Positions 1-6,918 of a stretch of 12,139 nucleotides of DNA are shown here, piece by piece. A model generated the notes under the pieces. The model was not told the origin of the DNA, did not search any database, and worked only from the letters and a program-made list of their open reading frames with translations. Origin of the DNA: Dehalococcoidia bacterium (lineage in GTDB: Bacteria; Chloroflexota; Dehalococcoidia; GIF9; UBA5629); assembly GCA_028715025.1 (NCBI GenBank), contig JAQTLG010000020.1:1-12139 (forward strand), in the 5' to 3' direction. The position numbers and the translations under genes are program-made. Each line of letters opens with the position of its first letter. Within the stretch, counting starts at the first letter, position 1.

Positions 1-1587
1 AGTCGGATTAATATGCGGCGGCTTTAAATGCGCAAGATCAGCGCCCAGTGACCTCCGCAGGTTTAAGTAGCGCTCAAAGGCACCTTTTGGCAACAGAGTG
101 ACCTTGATCGGCTCGGAGCCGAGGACATGCTGGACGTTCCCGTAAGGTAACCCATCGTCCATTTTCTGCAGTTCCCGATAGATATATTGCGCGATAGCAT
201 CCTCAGAAATTTTCGTATCCCCTTTTAACTCTATGAGGATATGTAGTATGGCATCTTTGCCCCGGTATTCTTTGCGCGCAACCCAATCTACGTATGGAAC
301 TTCAGATCTGCTTACAGCCTGCCATATTATCTTTTCCGTCAGTCTGATGAAGCCACCGATGTCGATGGTGTGATCGACTCTACCTTCAAACACCATCTGG
401 GGTAACTGGATGTTCAGTTTTTCATTACTAAGAGAAGTGATCTTGATTACGTCACCGGTTCTGTATCTGATCAGTGGAGACCCATGGAAATTGGTGACGA
501 CCAGTTCGTATTTCTCACCTGGCCTGACTTCGTTCATCAGCAGGACGCTCGGAATATAAGAGCTGTCCGCCTTGTTCCTGATATATTCAGCCTCAGGGAT
601 GAATTCAAGGAAATTGAGACTGGGAGTAAAGGTCATGCCGCTAAAATCCCAGGCCTGCATGGCTACCAGCCCTGCCTCAGTGCTCGCATATACGTCCAGG
701 GTATCTCTACCCCAGGTTTTCTTAATCGTATCCCGGAAAATCTCGACATCGCTGCCGCTGCCCATAATGCCTTTGATATTCCATAAATCTTTGGGCATAA
801 GATTGCGCCTGGCCAGCTTGCTTTTCAGTAGAGCTCCGGCAACACGGATAAGCGCCTTTGGGTGAGAGACCAGCGAAGCGATATTCACTTTTCCCATCTG
901 CTGGTTCATTCTCTCACCGATGGCAACCAGCGCCAGGGTAAGTCCGAAATAGAAATCGAAACCCTCGGACAGGGCCAGCTTAAAGCTCGTTGCCAACCTT
1001 TCTTCGAACTCCATCTTCTGTGCTGCCTCAAGAGACGGAAGGCTGATGCCCCCAATTTCATCTGAGGCTACGTAGGCATATGTGCCGGATACATATGGTC
1101 TGGGGGCGACGGCATAAATAAATTTAAGTCCTTCCTTCATTGACGATACGTCGCCTTTTTTCTTGCAGCTTGCCAGTATGGCAATTGCTGCCCCTATCTT
1201 TCCTGATTCATGGACGAACTCCTCTGTCAGGGGTACCCACTTGGTACTCTCCCATTTAAAAGGATATTCGCTTGACCGGCCCGAGGAGTGCTGCCAATAC
1301 AACGGTTTGCCCGGGAGCTGGTCTTCCTGCTTTTCCGACAGCTCGGGGCAGTAATCTTTATAAGTTGTAAGCGGCACCCTCTTTCTGAACTCATCCACGT
1401 CTTGAGGCACAAGGCCGCCCATTATTTTTTTGCCGAGGTTTGACTGGTTGAGAAGCTCGATCTGCTCAAGCAGCAGCCTTCTCTGGATTGACATAAACTG
1501 CTCGACGTTTAGGTCAAGAAAACCGCAACACATCTGCCACAGTTCCTCTCTGCGACCCGTGCGTAATAGTTCTTTAATCGTAGGCAT
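1..1587 (-). CDS. GH3-family acyl-adenylating enzyme (partial, C-terminus off the left edge)
   Basis: The frame is open from ATG 1587 to the window edge (529 codons, no stop), behind a good ribosome site (GGAGGTGA, 1592-1599). The protein resembles the GH3 branch of the ANL superfamily, which adenylates carboxylic acids with ATP before joining them to an amine or thiol. Visible signs are an N-terminal helical stretch with LLEQIELL and VPLTTYKDY (residues 39-78), a motif-1-like loop HSSGRSS (100-106), the acid-motif YASTEA (300-305) and RYRTGD (374-379), whose Asp would contact the AMP ribose. The remaining 150 residues fit the small C-terminal lid domain. The usual Thr of motif 1 (SGT) is Arg here, so ATP use may be altered. 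GH3 proteins are about 550-600 residues, so little is missing. The substrate cannot be read from sequence. A phenylacetate-CoA-ligase-like enzyme is the main alternative. Confidence 0.75.
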   Translation of the reverse strand, partial: MPTIKELLRTGRREELWQMCCGFLDLNVEQFMSIQRRLLLEQIELLNQSNLGKKIMGGLVPQDVDEFRKRVPLTTYKDYCPELSEKQEDQLPGKPLYWQHSSGRSSEYPFKWESTKWVPLTEEFVHESGKIGAAIAILASCKKKGDVSSMKEGLKFIYAVAPRPYVSGTYAYVASDEIGGISLPSLEAAQKMEFEERLATSFKLALSEGFDFYFGLTLALVAIGERMNQQMGKVNIASLVSHPKALIRVAGALLKSKLARRNLMPKDLWNIKGIMGSGSDVEIFRDTIKKTWGRDTLDVYASTEAGLVAMQAWDFSGMTFTPSLNFLEFIPEAEYIRNKADSSYIPSVLLMNEVRPGEKYELVVTNFHGSPLIRYRTGDVIKITSLSNEKLNIQLPQMVFEGRVDHTIDIGGFIRLTEKIIWQAVSRSEVPYVDWVARKEYRGKDAILHILIELKGDTKISEDAIAQYIYRELQKMDDGLPYGNVQHVLGSEPIKVTLLPKGAFERYLNLRRSLGADLAHLKPPHINPT

Positions 1588-1737
1588 AGTTCACCTCCGT
1601 CATGAATAAACAAAAACACTATGGCACGATTAAAGTGAATTTGGAAGTGATTATGTTCTAGAAGAGAGTTCTATCAGATACGAAGTTTGATGAATAAATG
1701 GAGGGTGAATGACTGGCTGGCTTGCGCGCGTCAGGTA
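1588..1737. other. Gene-free spacer upstream of the GH3-like gene
   Basis: This 150-base gap separates the stop of the ribbon-helix-helix gene from the start of the GH3-like gene. Apart from the GH3 ribosome site I find no convincing -35/-10 pair on the minus strand. A short direct repeat, GTTCTA at 1655-1660 and 1668-1673, is present. The GH3 gene may be read through from the regulator promoter at 2405-2433, or from a non-sigma70 promoter I cannot recognise. Confidence 0.5.
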
Positions 1738-2064
1738 TTACAGTCTCTTGGTTTTGCTGGACTTGGTCAATCCCTGGAGTTTGAAGCTTAACTTATCCAG
1801 TTCCCCATCAGTAGGCTGCTTACCCAGTTCGAGGCCATAGCTGAGGAAGAACTCGAGGAAGCTTCGCAGGAGGTCTCTTATTCCTTCCTCGAAATGGTGA
1901 AACTCCTCTTTGGTAACCAGGTCGCTTTGCTGGCTGGCAGCGGGCTCGTCCAGGTGGCTGTCGATAAGAATATTGATAAACTCGGAGACGCTCATGTCAC
2001 CGCGGTTCTCATCGATTTTCCTGACCGTAGCCGCATCCAATATCAGCATCCTTTTTTCCGTCAT
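1738..2064 (-). CDS. Ribbon-helix-helix-like small DNA-binding protein
   Basis: This is a 108-residue protein. Two in-frame ATGs exist (2070 and 2064). The site GGAGG at 2073-2077 is 8 bases from the second but only 2 from the first, so 2064 is the likelier start. The N-terminus reads as a short strand (KRMLILDA), then a helix (ATVRKIDENR), a turn and a second helix (SVSEFINILIDSHL). This is the strand-helix-helix pattern of CopG/Arc-type ribbon-helix-helix repressors, which dimerise and place the strand in the DNA major groove. The rest (residues 50-85) is probably helical and hydrophobic (LLRSFLEFFLSYG), and could mediate multimerisation or bind a partner. It follows the winged-helix gene by 17 bases and must share its transcript. 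No toxin gene is adjacent, so I do not call it an antitoxin. The family assignment rests on pattern only. Confidence 0.6.
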   Translation of the reverse strand: MTEKRMLILDAATVRKIDENRGDMSVSEFINILIDSHLDEPAASQQSDLVTKEEFHHFEEGIRDLLRSFLEFFLSYGLELGKQPTDGELDKLSFKLQGLTKSSKTKRL

Positions 2065-2081
2065 ACGCATTTCCTCCGATC

Positions 2082-2357
2082 TTATTTTTCTTCCGTTATG
2101 TTGAACTGTAGAACCTCTAATACGGTCTCAATACTGCGACGCAGGCCGTGGCCTTTTTCGGTAACGATGAAGGTAATCGAGGGATTACCAACCTCGATCT
2201 GATCGATCAGGCCCTGCGCCATCATGAATTTAAGATATTTCTGCAATTGCCTGTAGCTCATATTGGCGCTGTACATGATTTCGGTTTTACCTGCACCCTC
2301 AGCACCAATCCTCAGCATTTCGCTGATTATTTCAATGTTAGACCGCCGTTGATTCAT
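2082..2357 (-). CDS. Winged-helix (HTH_45-type) transcriptional regulator
   Basis: This 91-residue protein is almost entirely one winged helix-turn-helix domain. Helix 1 is IEIISEMLRIG (8-18), the turn-bearing helices run KTEIMYSANMSYRQLQKYLKFMMAQGLI (24-51), with SYRQLQKYLKFM as the recognition helix, and a wing follows (53-68), ending in VTEKGHGLRRSIETVLEVL. The combination of MYSANMSYRQLQKYL with a TEKG wing end is typical of the small HTH_45 regulators common in archaea and seen in some Chloroflexota. They bind DNA, and their effectors are mostly unknown. The start codon has only a weak AGG (2365-2367), 7 bases upstream. A near-consensus promoter sits about 40 bases before it. The gene leads a two-gene regulator cassette with the ribbon-helix-helix protein, and autoregulation is plausible. 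Confidence 0.8.
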   Translation of the reverse strand: MNQRRSNIEIISEMLRIGAEGAGKTEIMYSANMSYRQLQKYLKFMMAQGLIDQIEVGNPSITFIVTEKGHGLRRSIETVLEVLQFNITEEK

Positions 2358-2404
2358 TTGCCGGCCTGGCTGTGTTCTTATTCATGTTTTATGTAAGCTC
2401 GAGT

Positions 2405-2433
2405 AATATATAACGCTTTCTAAATATTGTCAA
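2405..2433 (-). promoter_or_regulatory. Sigma70-type promoter of the two-regulator cassette
   Basis: On the minus strand, -35 TTGACA (2433-2428) and -10 TATATT (2410-2405) are separated by exactly 17 bases. Transcription should start near 2398, giving a leader of about 41 bases before ATG 2357. The match to consensus is nearly complete, so the regulators are probably well expressed unless repressed. Confidence 0.8.
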
Positions 2434-2472
2434 CAGGAATGCTATGACCTGCGACCAGGGCTATATACGATT

Positions 2473-3153
2473 TCATGATCTCTTGAAGAGATTGAGAAAG
2501 CGGTCCTGATATGCGCTCCAGAGGTTCCAGCGATGAAGCTCGCTCACCAGCTCAGGCGCATAGGAGGGATCTTTGCCGGCCTTCTCAAAAAGCTCTTCGA
2601 TGTTTTCGCGCGCGTCCCGAGGAACTCCCTGGTTATCTGCCACCAGCCTGCCCCGGCCGTAGAACTCGGAGAGATTGCGGTAGGCCGAATTCCTCGTGAG
2701 TTCAAAGGTAAATTTCATAAGCGAAACATCCCATAGGTCCTCTACCCCTTTGATGATCGCGCTGAGCGGATCGTTACGGTTGTCGATACGTCGGTTGATA
2801 TTATCAAGGATATTGCCCAGCGGCTCCGAGACGATATTCATCTCCCCCGTTTCGTTTTTATACGAATATAGAATACCCGGTTCATGAGGATTCTGCTCGG
2901 CCGCCATCTGTATAAAGCGTCTGGCAGACCCGCTGAAACCCTCCACATTGATGAGATAAGTGGGCGTAACTATTTTGGGCCTTGCCGCTATAACTCTTCC
3001 TTCCCTGACCACGTTTACCTCATGCATAAGTTCGGTGATCATGTAATAATAGACGTTGGTGATCCCGAAAGTGGCCAACTGCTGTCTGGGCGGACGCAGG
3101 ACCAGGGTGTTCTCAATAGCCAATCTTATTTTATCGTCAGCTTCCATCGTCAT
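2473..3153 (-). CDS. Conserved-looking hypothetical protein, 226 residues
   Basis: I do not recognise this protein. It is soluble by appearance: no signal peptide, no membrane segment, many charged residues. The N-terminal half looks mixed alpha/beta (VYYYMITELMHEVNVV, then PTYLINVEGFSGSARRFIQMA), and the C-terminal half looks helical, ending in the aromatic-rich stretch ELHRWNLWSAYQDRFL. There is no cysteine and no obvious catalytic motif. The start is ATG 3153, five bases after the MBL-hydrolase stop, with no clear Shine-Dalgarno site, so translation is probably coupled. ATG 3147 is also possible. As last gene of the operon with a metallopeptidase-like protein and an MBL-fold hydrolase, it probably serves the same process, but that process is unknown. 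Confidence 0.75.
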   Translation of the reverse strand: MTMEADDKIRLAIENTLVLRPPRQQLATFGITNVYYYMITELMHEVNVVREGRVIAARPKIVTPTYLINVEGFSGSARRFIQMAAEQNPHEPGILYSYKNETGEMNIVSEPLGNILDNINRRIDNRNDPLSAIIKGVEDLWDVSLMKFTFELTRNSAYRNLSEFYGRGRLVADNQGVPRDARENIEELFEKAGKDPSYAPELVSELHRWNLWSAYQDRFLNLFKRS

Positions 3154-3158
3154 CTAAG

Positions 3159-3884
3159 CTATTCGAAGTACATTTTAACCGCCTGGAAATTCCGCTTTAT
3201 CATATCCTTGCCCCGCATGACACCGTTCGGCTCAGTGTTGTGCCCCGGAACCAGGAATTCCACATCCAGTTTTGACAGCCGTTCTATGCTATTTTGCAGC
3301 AATCTGGTGCTCCCGCCGGGAAAATCGGTCCTGCCCACACTCATGTAGAAAATAACATCTCCGGTGATAAGGACTTTACTGTCAGGCATATAGAGACAGA
3401 CCGATCCGGGCGAATGGCCGGGGCATAACAGTACCTGCATATTGAAATCATCTTTGCCCAGCTTGACATCGCCCTCTTTCAGGAAAAAAAGTGGAGTGAA
3501 CTTGGGGGCTCTCATGCCAAACATAGTGTACATTCGATCTCCGGCGGTTGTTCTGAATGCGTTTTCCTCCTCGGACATGGTCACCGCTGCACCACTGATA
3601 TTTACTATCTCCTCGTCGGACTGACAGTGGTCGGGGTGGCTGTGAGTATTGATGATCAGACCGATATCCTTCATATGAATATTGTCTGCCTTCATGCATT
3701 GGGTCAGGCTGCCCAGACAGTCCTCGTCGGCTTCGTTACTTATATGCCCGGGATCGATGATAACGTGCGGCTTATCCCCTTTTAGAACGTCAGTCAAAAC
3801 GCACGTATTACAGTTATTGCCCATACCGGACCATACATAACAATATAGATTGTCCAGAAGTCTTACTGATTTGTGATATTGCAT
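3159..3884 (-). CDS. Metallo-beta-lactamase-fold hydrolase (glyoxalase II-like)
   Basis: This 241-residue protein has all the metal-binding motifs of the MBL superfamily: THSHPDHC (80-87, ligands H81, H83, D85, H86), CPGHSPGS (H157), TGDVIF (D176) and VPGHN (H215). The stretch GRTDFPGGS after the Asp is typical of the glyoxalase II/YcbL-like branch, which hydrolyses thioesters such as S-lactoylglutathione. The real substrate could be another thioester or a related ester. It is cytoplasmic, with no signal peptide. I chose ATG 3884 because an AGG lies 5 bases upstream (3890-3892). A GTG at 3890 would add two residues but overlaps that site. It is the middle gene of a three-gene operon, 30 bases after the metallopeptidase-like gene and 5 bases before the unknown 226-residue gene. 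Confidence 0.88.
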   Translation of the reverse strand: MQYHKSVRLLDNLYCYVWSGMGNNCNTCVLTDVLKGDKPHVIIDPGHISNEADEDCLGSLTQCMKADNIHMKDIGLIINTHSHPDHCQSDEEIVNISGAAVTMSEEENAFRTTAGDRMYTMFGMRAPKFTPLFFLKEGDVKLGKDDFNMQVLLCPGHSPGSVCLYMPDSKVLITGDVIFYMSVGRTDFPGGSTRLLQNSIERLSKLDVEFLVPGHNTEPNGVMRGKDMIKRNFQAVKMYFE

Positions 3885-3914
3885 AACCACCTGCTTATAA
3901 GAAGATATATGCCT

Positions 3915-4769
3915 TTAAATCAGGCCCATAAGTTGGTGAAAAGCTGCATCAATGTTATTATGCGTGTCCTCGCTCAGAGTTTCAATAATCGAGCCAGCCA
4001 CTTTCAGTACCTTGTTTTCCTCGGCTTCACCCAGCAGAGCGATCATTTGCTCCATCCTCACGCTAAGTTGTAATTGCATTTCTGCCGGCGCTTTCTTTGT
4101 TTTCGGCAGTGAAAGGAGTGGGTCCGTAAAAAGTATCGGCCTCATCAATGCGCTCTCATAGACAAACTTTGTTTGCCTGTTCGTTCGCGATATGGTCCAG
4201 GCTGTTTTGTCGTCCTCAGCAGGCTTTATCCACTCCATGGCGTAGTGGAACTGGCAATTTATATAATCATGCTGTATCAGGAACCTGGTAGCCTCGAAGT
4301 CTTTGATACCCAGCGATAGTTGAAAAAAAACCTCTTCAAGTTTCTCGTTTTCGATACCTTTTACTGTAGCTGTATGGCGGCAATCCTCAGGTATCTGGAA
4401 AATACTGTACTCCAGCGCACCGTGCAGTATTGTATGTGCCGCTTCGTGTCTCATCGCCCCTGCCCTGGCCTGCTTGCCGTATCGCAGCAGCCTTTCCTGG
4501 CAGAGCAATAGTCGGGGATAACCTCGCAGCACTTCATGAGTACAGGGGGAAGCGTCATCCACAGTATTGAAAGATAAACCAAGCTTGAATTTTTCTTCGC
4601 GCAGGAAGCTGGAGAGGTTGCTCTCCGTGTCGAATGCATATATCTCGATCTTGTAAGGAACTTTTTCAGCAAAGCGTCCGTAGCAGTCGTTGAGCACTTC
4701 GGAGACTTCTTTCTTGAAACTGCTGGAGACGTCTCCCCGCGAAAAATAGCTAAGGTCGATCGATGCCAT
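3915..4769 (-). CDS. HExxH metallopeptidase-like protein of unknown family
   Basis: The 284-residue protein contains RHEAAHTILHGA with a perfect HExxH zinc motif (HEAAH, 108-112), preceded by a small-residue helix as in zincin peptidases. E159 in GIKDFEATRFLI, about 50 residues later, is a candidate third ligand, as in gluzincins and ImmA/IrrE-like proteins. No signal peptide or membrane helix is visible, so it should act in the cytoplasm. I do not recognise the family. I chose ATG 4769 because a strong promoter has its -10 at 4784-4789, which places transcription start only about 8 bases upstream. The open frame continues to a TTG at 4793, but that codon lies upstream of the -10. The transcript would be almost leaderless, consistent with no Shine-Dalgarno site. 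It is the first gene of the operon. Peptidase activity is inferred from the motif only. Confidence 0.75.
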   Translation of the reverse strand: MASIDLSYFSRGDVSSSFKKEVSEVLNDCYGRFAEKVPYKIEIYAFDTESNLSSFLREEKFKLGLSFNTVDDASPCTHEVLRGYPRLLLCQERLLRYGKQARAGAMRHEAAHTILHGALEYSIFQIPEDCRHTATVKGIENEKLEEVFFQLSLGIKDFEATRFLIQHDYINCQFHYAMEWIKPAEDDKTAWTISRTNRQTKFVYESALMRPILFTDPLLSLPKTKKAPAEMQLQLSVRMEQMIALLGEAEENKVLKVAGSIIETLSEDTHNNIDAAFHQLMGLI

Positions 4770-4783
4770 AGCCGAGTAAAACA

Positions 4784-4812
4784 AAGATATCAATCTTGAG
4801 CGGTAAAGTCAA
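4784..4812 (-). promoter_or_regulatory. Promoter of the metallopeptidase/MBL/unknown operon
   Basis: On the minus strand, -35 TTGACT (4812-4807) and -10 TATCTT (4789-4784) have a 17-base spacer. The expected start near 4777 is only about 8 bases from ATG 4769, so the message would be nearly leaderless. The -35 lies about 10 bases from the -10 of the divergent HIT promoter, so the two promoters probably compete for polymerase. Confidence 0.7.
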
Positions 4813-4818
4813 TAATCG

Positions 4819-4827
4819 TGCTACAAT
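4819..4827 (+). promoter_or_regulatory. Extended -10 promoter of the HIT gene
   Basis: TGCTACAAT (4819-4827) is an extended -10 (TG, one base, then TACAAT). No good -35 is present at 16-18 bases, as is common for extended -10 promoters. Start near 4834 would give a 23-base leader containing the ribosome site GAGGT at 4843-4847. Confidence 0.6.
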
Positions 4828-4856
4828 GTTGAAACTAACTTTGAGGTATATATCGA

Positions 4857-5348
4857 ATGAAACGATTGTGGGCGCCGTGGCGTATGCAGTACATACTGGG
4901 AGGGCACAAAAACGGCGGATGCATATTGTGCGATAAGCCGGCTGAAAAAACTGATAAGAAAAATTACATACTGCATCGAGGGAAATATGGTTTTGTCATA
5001 CTAAACGCTTATCCGTATACCCCGGGACATTTGATGGTGGCCCCTTACCGGCATATTGCGAATATTACCGAGGCGAATGCCAGGGAAGCAAAAGAGCTAT
5101 TTGAGCTGATTCAACTCTGCGTGAAACTGCTGACACAGACCATCAAACCCGATGGTTTCAATATCGGAATGAACATTGGTAGAGTTGCGGGCGCGGGATT
5201 GGAAGGGCATATTCACATGCACATTGTGCCCAGGTGGAACGGAGACCACAATTATATGAGCGTGGTTGCAGATACTCGAGTTCTTTCCGAGGGTTTGGCG
5301 ACAACATACAGGAAGCTAAAGGGAGGCCTGTCACACATATCCGACTGA
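4857..5348 (+). CDS. HIT-family nucleotide hydrolase/phosphorylase
   Basis: A 163-residue histidine-triad protein. The triad is HIHMH (118-122) within GHIHMHIVPRW, where the middle His (H120) is the nucleophile that forms a nucleotidyl intermediate. The N-terminus LWAPWRMQYI followed by CILC (22-25) matches the bacterial/archaeal HIT branch related to Ap4A phosphorylase and FHIT, which cleaves dinucleoside polyphosphates or nucleoside phosphoramidates. NAYPYTPGHLMVAPYRH (50-66) is the conserved strand region of the fold. The length is normal for this branch. The start is ATG 4857 with GAGGT 9 bases upstream. It is a single-gene unit, divergent from the metallopeptidase operon and convergent with the RCK genes, whose end lies 7 bases away. 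The exact nucleotide substrate is not visible. Confidence 0.92.
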   Translation: MKRLWAPWRMQYILGGHKNGGCILCDKPAEKTDKKNYILHRGKYGFVILNAYPYTPGHLMVAPYRHIANITEANAREAKELFELIQLCVKLLTQTIKPDGFNIGMNIGRVAGAGLEGHIHMHIVPRWNGDHNYMSVVADTRVLSEGLATTYRKLKGGLSHISD

Positions 5349-5355
5349 ACTGGCC

Positions 5356-6024
5356 TCAGCTGAGCAGAATTTTCTCCAGGATTTTCTCGCTGTCCAGAGT
5401 AGTCAACGCGATAATACGGTCGTTCTCTTTAAATACGGCGTCGGGAGAAGGGATCTTAGGACGCTCTCCTTCACGCATTATGAGTGCGATAGTGGTGTCC
5501 TGGGGCAGCTTCAACTGACCTATGGACTTACCCACGGCCGGTGATTCTTTGGTTATCAGCAATTCCACAACCTCTTCCATATGTCCGCTCATTGTGAGAA
5601 GGTGAATCAGTGGATGCGCAGGTATCTCCTGTTCCACATGCTCGAGGATCGTGTTGGTCACAGAGATGGTCGCATCTATACCGAGTTTTCTGAATATGGC
5701 ATCGTTATTAGGATTGTTAACCAGAGCTATGGTGCGGGGTACTTTAAAACGGTGTTTTGCCACCTGGCAGGAAACGAGGTTATCTTCATCCTGGCTGGTG
5801 GTCGCTATCAGCGCATCGGCCCGGCTGAGGCCGGCCTCATTAAGCACTACGGTTTCACAGCCGTCACCGCGCATGCAGCAGCTGCCCAGTTCATCCTCCA
5901 GCCTTTCGCATTTTCTTACGTCGCGTTCAATAATCAGTACCTCATGCCCCTGATTCAACAACGCTTTGCTGAGGTAATAACCGATGTTGCCTCCGCCGAC
6001 GATCACGATATAAAGCGATTTCAT
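5356..6024 (-). CDS. KTN/RCK-domain (TrkA-type) NAD-binding regulator, full RCK_N + RCK_C
   Basis: The 222-residue protein has a Rossmann RCK_N domain (1-135) and an RCK_C domain (about 145-222). The dinucleotide motif is GGGNIG (10-15), with acidic E33 at the end of strand 2, which favours NAD(H) over NADP. RGDGCETVVLNEAGLSRADALIA (52-74) is the TrkA-type signature. Such proteins bind NAD(H) or other nucleotides in the cytoplasm and gate potassium transporters of the Trk/Ktr/Ktn type, and RCK_C domains can bind small ligands. No Trk/Ktr membrane subunit is in the window, and the nearest transporter is the APC permease at 6955-8490. It starts 5 bases after the preceding RCK_N-only gene, so the two are cotranslated and may form a heteromer. 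It ends 7 bases from the convergent HIT gene. Confidence 0.9.
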   Translation of the reverse strand: MKSLYIVIVGGGNIGYYLSKALLNQGHEVLIIERDVRKCERLEDELGSCCMRGDGCETVVLNEAGLSRADALIATTSQDEDNLVSCQVAKHRFKVPRTIALVNNPNNDAIFRKLGIDATISVTNTILEHVEQEIPAHPLIHLLTMSGHMEEVVELLITKESPAVGKSIGQLKLPQDTTIALIMREGERPKIPSPDAVFKENDRIIALTTLDSEKILEKILLS

Positions 6025-6029
6025 AATGT

Positions 6030-6464
6030 TCAGATCTTCTCCAGCCTGTTGAATAGGAGGTCTGCAAATACCTCTGTCGGGCTGATGGATTCCAGGCCGA
6101 GATGCTCATAGATGTCTTTTCGCAGGGGGTCGTAAATGCGGCAGATAACACGCGGCACTTTAAAGATGTGTTTGGCTATCTGCGCCGCCATAACATTGCG
6201 GTTATCGCCCTGTGTGAGAGCGATGAAGGCGCTGGCGTCCTCAATACCCGCCTTGCGCAGCATCTCTTCATCGGTGCCGTTGCCGATGAGAGCTGTGCCG
6301 CTGAACGTAGGAGGGAGCCGCCTGAAACTGTACGCGTCCAGGTCGAGCACCGTGACCTTGTGGCCGGCTGCGTCAAACATAGCCGCCAATTTGCCGCCCA
6401 CACGGCCGCATCCCATTATGACAATCGTCTTTCTGTTCTGTTTTATGGCTTCCGTTCCCGGCAT
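6030..6464 (-). CDS. RCK_N-only (TrkA N-domain) protein
   Basis: A 144-residue single Rossmann domain of the KTN/RCK_N family. GCGRVG (18-23) binds the dinucleotide pyrophosphate, D41 in VLDLD is the NAD-selecting acid, and GNGTDEEMLRKAGIEDA (61-77) is the family signature. It stops after the Rossmann domain, so the RCK_C ligand domain is missing. The stop is clean and there is no frameshift into the next gene. Together with the downstream full-length RCK protein it could build a ring with unequal subunits, as in potassium channel/transporter gating rings. Its ATG (6464) overlaps the end of the universal stress gene by 22 bases, so translation is probably coupled. The 17 residues before the nucleotide motif are polar and seem non-essential. 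The transporter it controls is an inference from context. Confidence 0.88.
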   Translation of the reverse strand: MPGTEAIKQNRKTIVIMGCGRVGGKLAAMFDAAGHKVTVLDLDAYSFRRLPPTFSGTALIGNGTDEEMLRKAGIEDASAFIALTQGDNRNVMAAQIAKHIFKVPRVICRIYDPLRKDIYEHLGLESISPTEVFADLLFNRLEKI

Positions 6465-6868
6465 ATAAGTACCCGGCAGGGCGCCTCTTCGAGGACGTGC
6501 GGTACGGCATTCCCCATTGTGAAGGAGCCAAACCTTTTTTTATAGGTCAAACCCATTACTATCAAATCAACATTATTCTGCCGGGCCACCTCAATGATCG
6601 CCGGCCCGACATCCCGCGCCTGAATGATCTCCGTCTCGACATCGAAATCGTTGTCCTGCGCATATTCCTCGGCCTCGAGAAGCACCTTCTCGGCAGCCTC
6701 AACGTCCGGTTTAATTATAGCATCGATCGGCAAGCTCCGATTAACCTCAAGAACGTAAACAATAAATATCTTGGCCTTGGATTTCTTGCCGATTTTACAG
6801 GCCAGCTCCACTGCCACATGGTCGACGCCATTACCCCTGGCGGCTACTAAAATTCTGCCGAATTCCAT
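6443..6868 (-). CDS. Universal stress protein (UspA family) with a degenerate ATP motif
   Basis: A 141-residue UspA-fold protein: ILVAARGNGVDHVAVELACKI (6-26) at the N-terminus, IFIVYVLEV in the middle and VDLIVMGLTY...VLEEAPCRVLICR at the end. ATP-binding Usp proteins have G-x2-G-x9-G-(S/T). Here the pattern is G106, Y109 in place of Gly, then G119-N120, and the usual early Asp (VxxDGS) is missing. ATP binding is therefore uncertain, and AMP, cyclic-di-AMP or a purely structural role are options. ATG 6868 follows AAGG by 7 bases. It is the first gene of an operon with two RCK proteins and lies directly downstream of an APC permease. Usp domains are known as fusions or neighbours of APC and antiporter membrane proteins, so a regulatory role in transport is likely. 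Confidence 0.9.
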   Translation of the reverse strand: MEFGRILVAARGNGVDHVAVELACKIGKKSKAKIFIVYVLEVNRSLPIDAIIKPDVEAAEKVLLEAEEYAQDNDFDVETEIIQARDVGPAIIEVARQNNVDLIVMGLTYKKRFGSFTMGNAVPHVLEEAPCRVLICRERKP

Positions 6869-6918
6869 GCAATTACCTTTAGTTCCTGATAATTTATTTA
6901 GTTATTTAGACAGATATC

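Noticed and set aside
484..1412. Several plus- and minus-strand ORFs of 60-100 codons inside 1-1587
   Set aside because: They are shadows of the GH3-like gene, which is open across the whole interval on the minus strand with family motifs.
1709..1840. Plus-strand small ORF at ATG 1709 preceded by GGAGG
   Set aside because: It runs antisense into the ribbon-helix-helix gene, is only about 40 codons long and has no protein character; the GGAGG looks accidental.
1738..2357. Toxin-antitoxin system made of the winged-helix and ribbon-helix-helix genes
   Set aside because: Both proteins look like DNA binders and neither shows a toxin fold or motif such as RelE, PIN or MazF.
5355..5364. Palindrome CTCAGCTGAG at the convergent ends of the HIT and RCK genes as a terminator
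   Set aside because: It has no loop and no T-run, and it lies at the end of the RCK coding sequence; it is too short to call.
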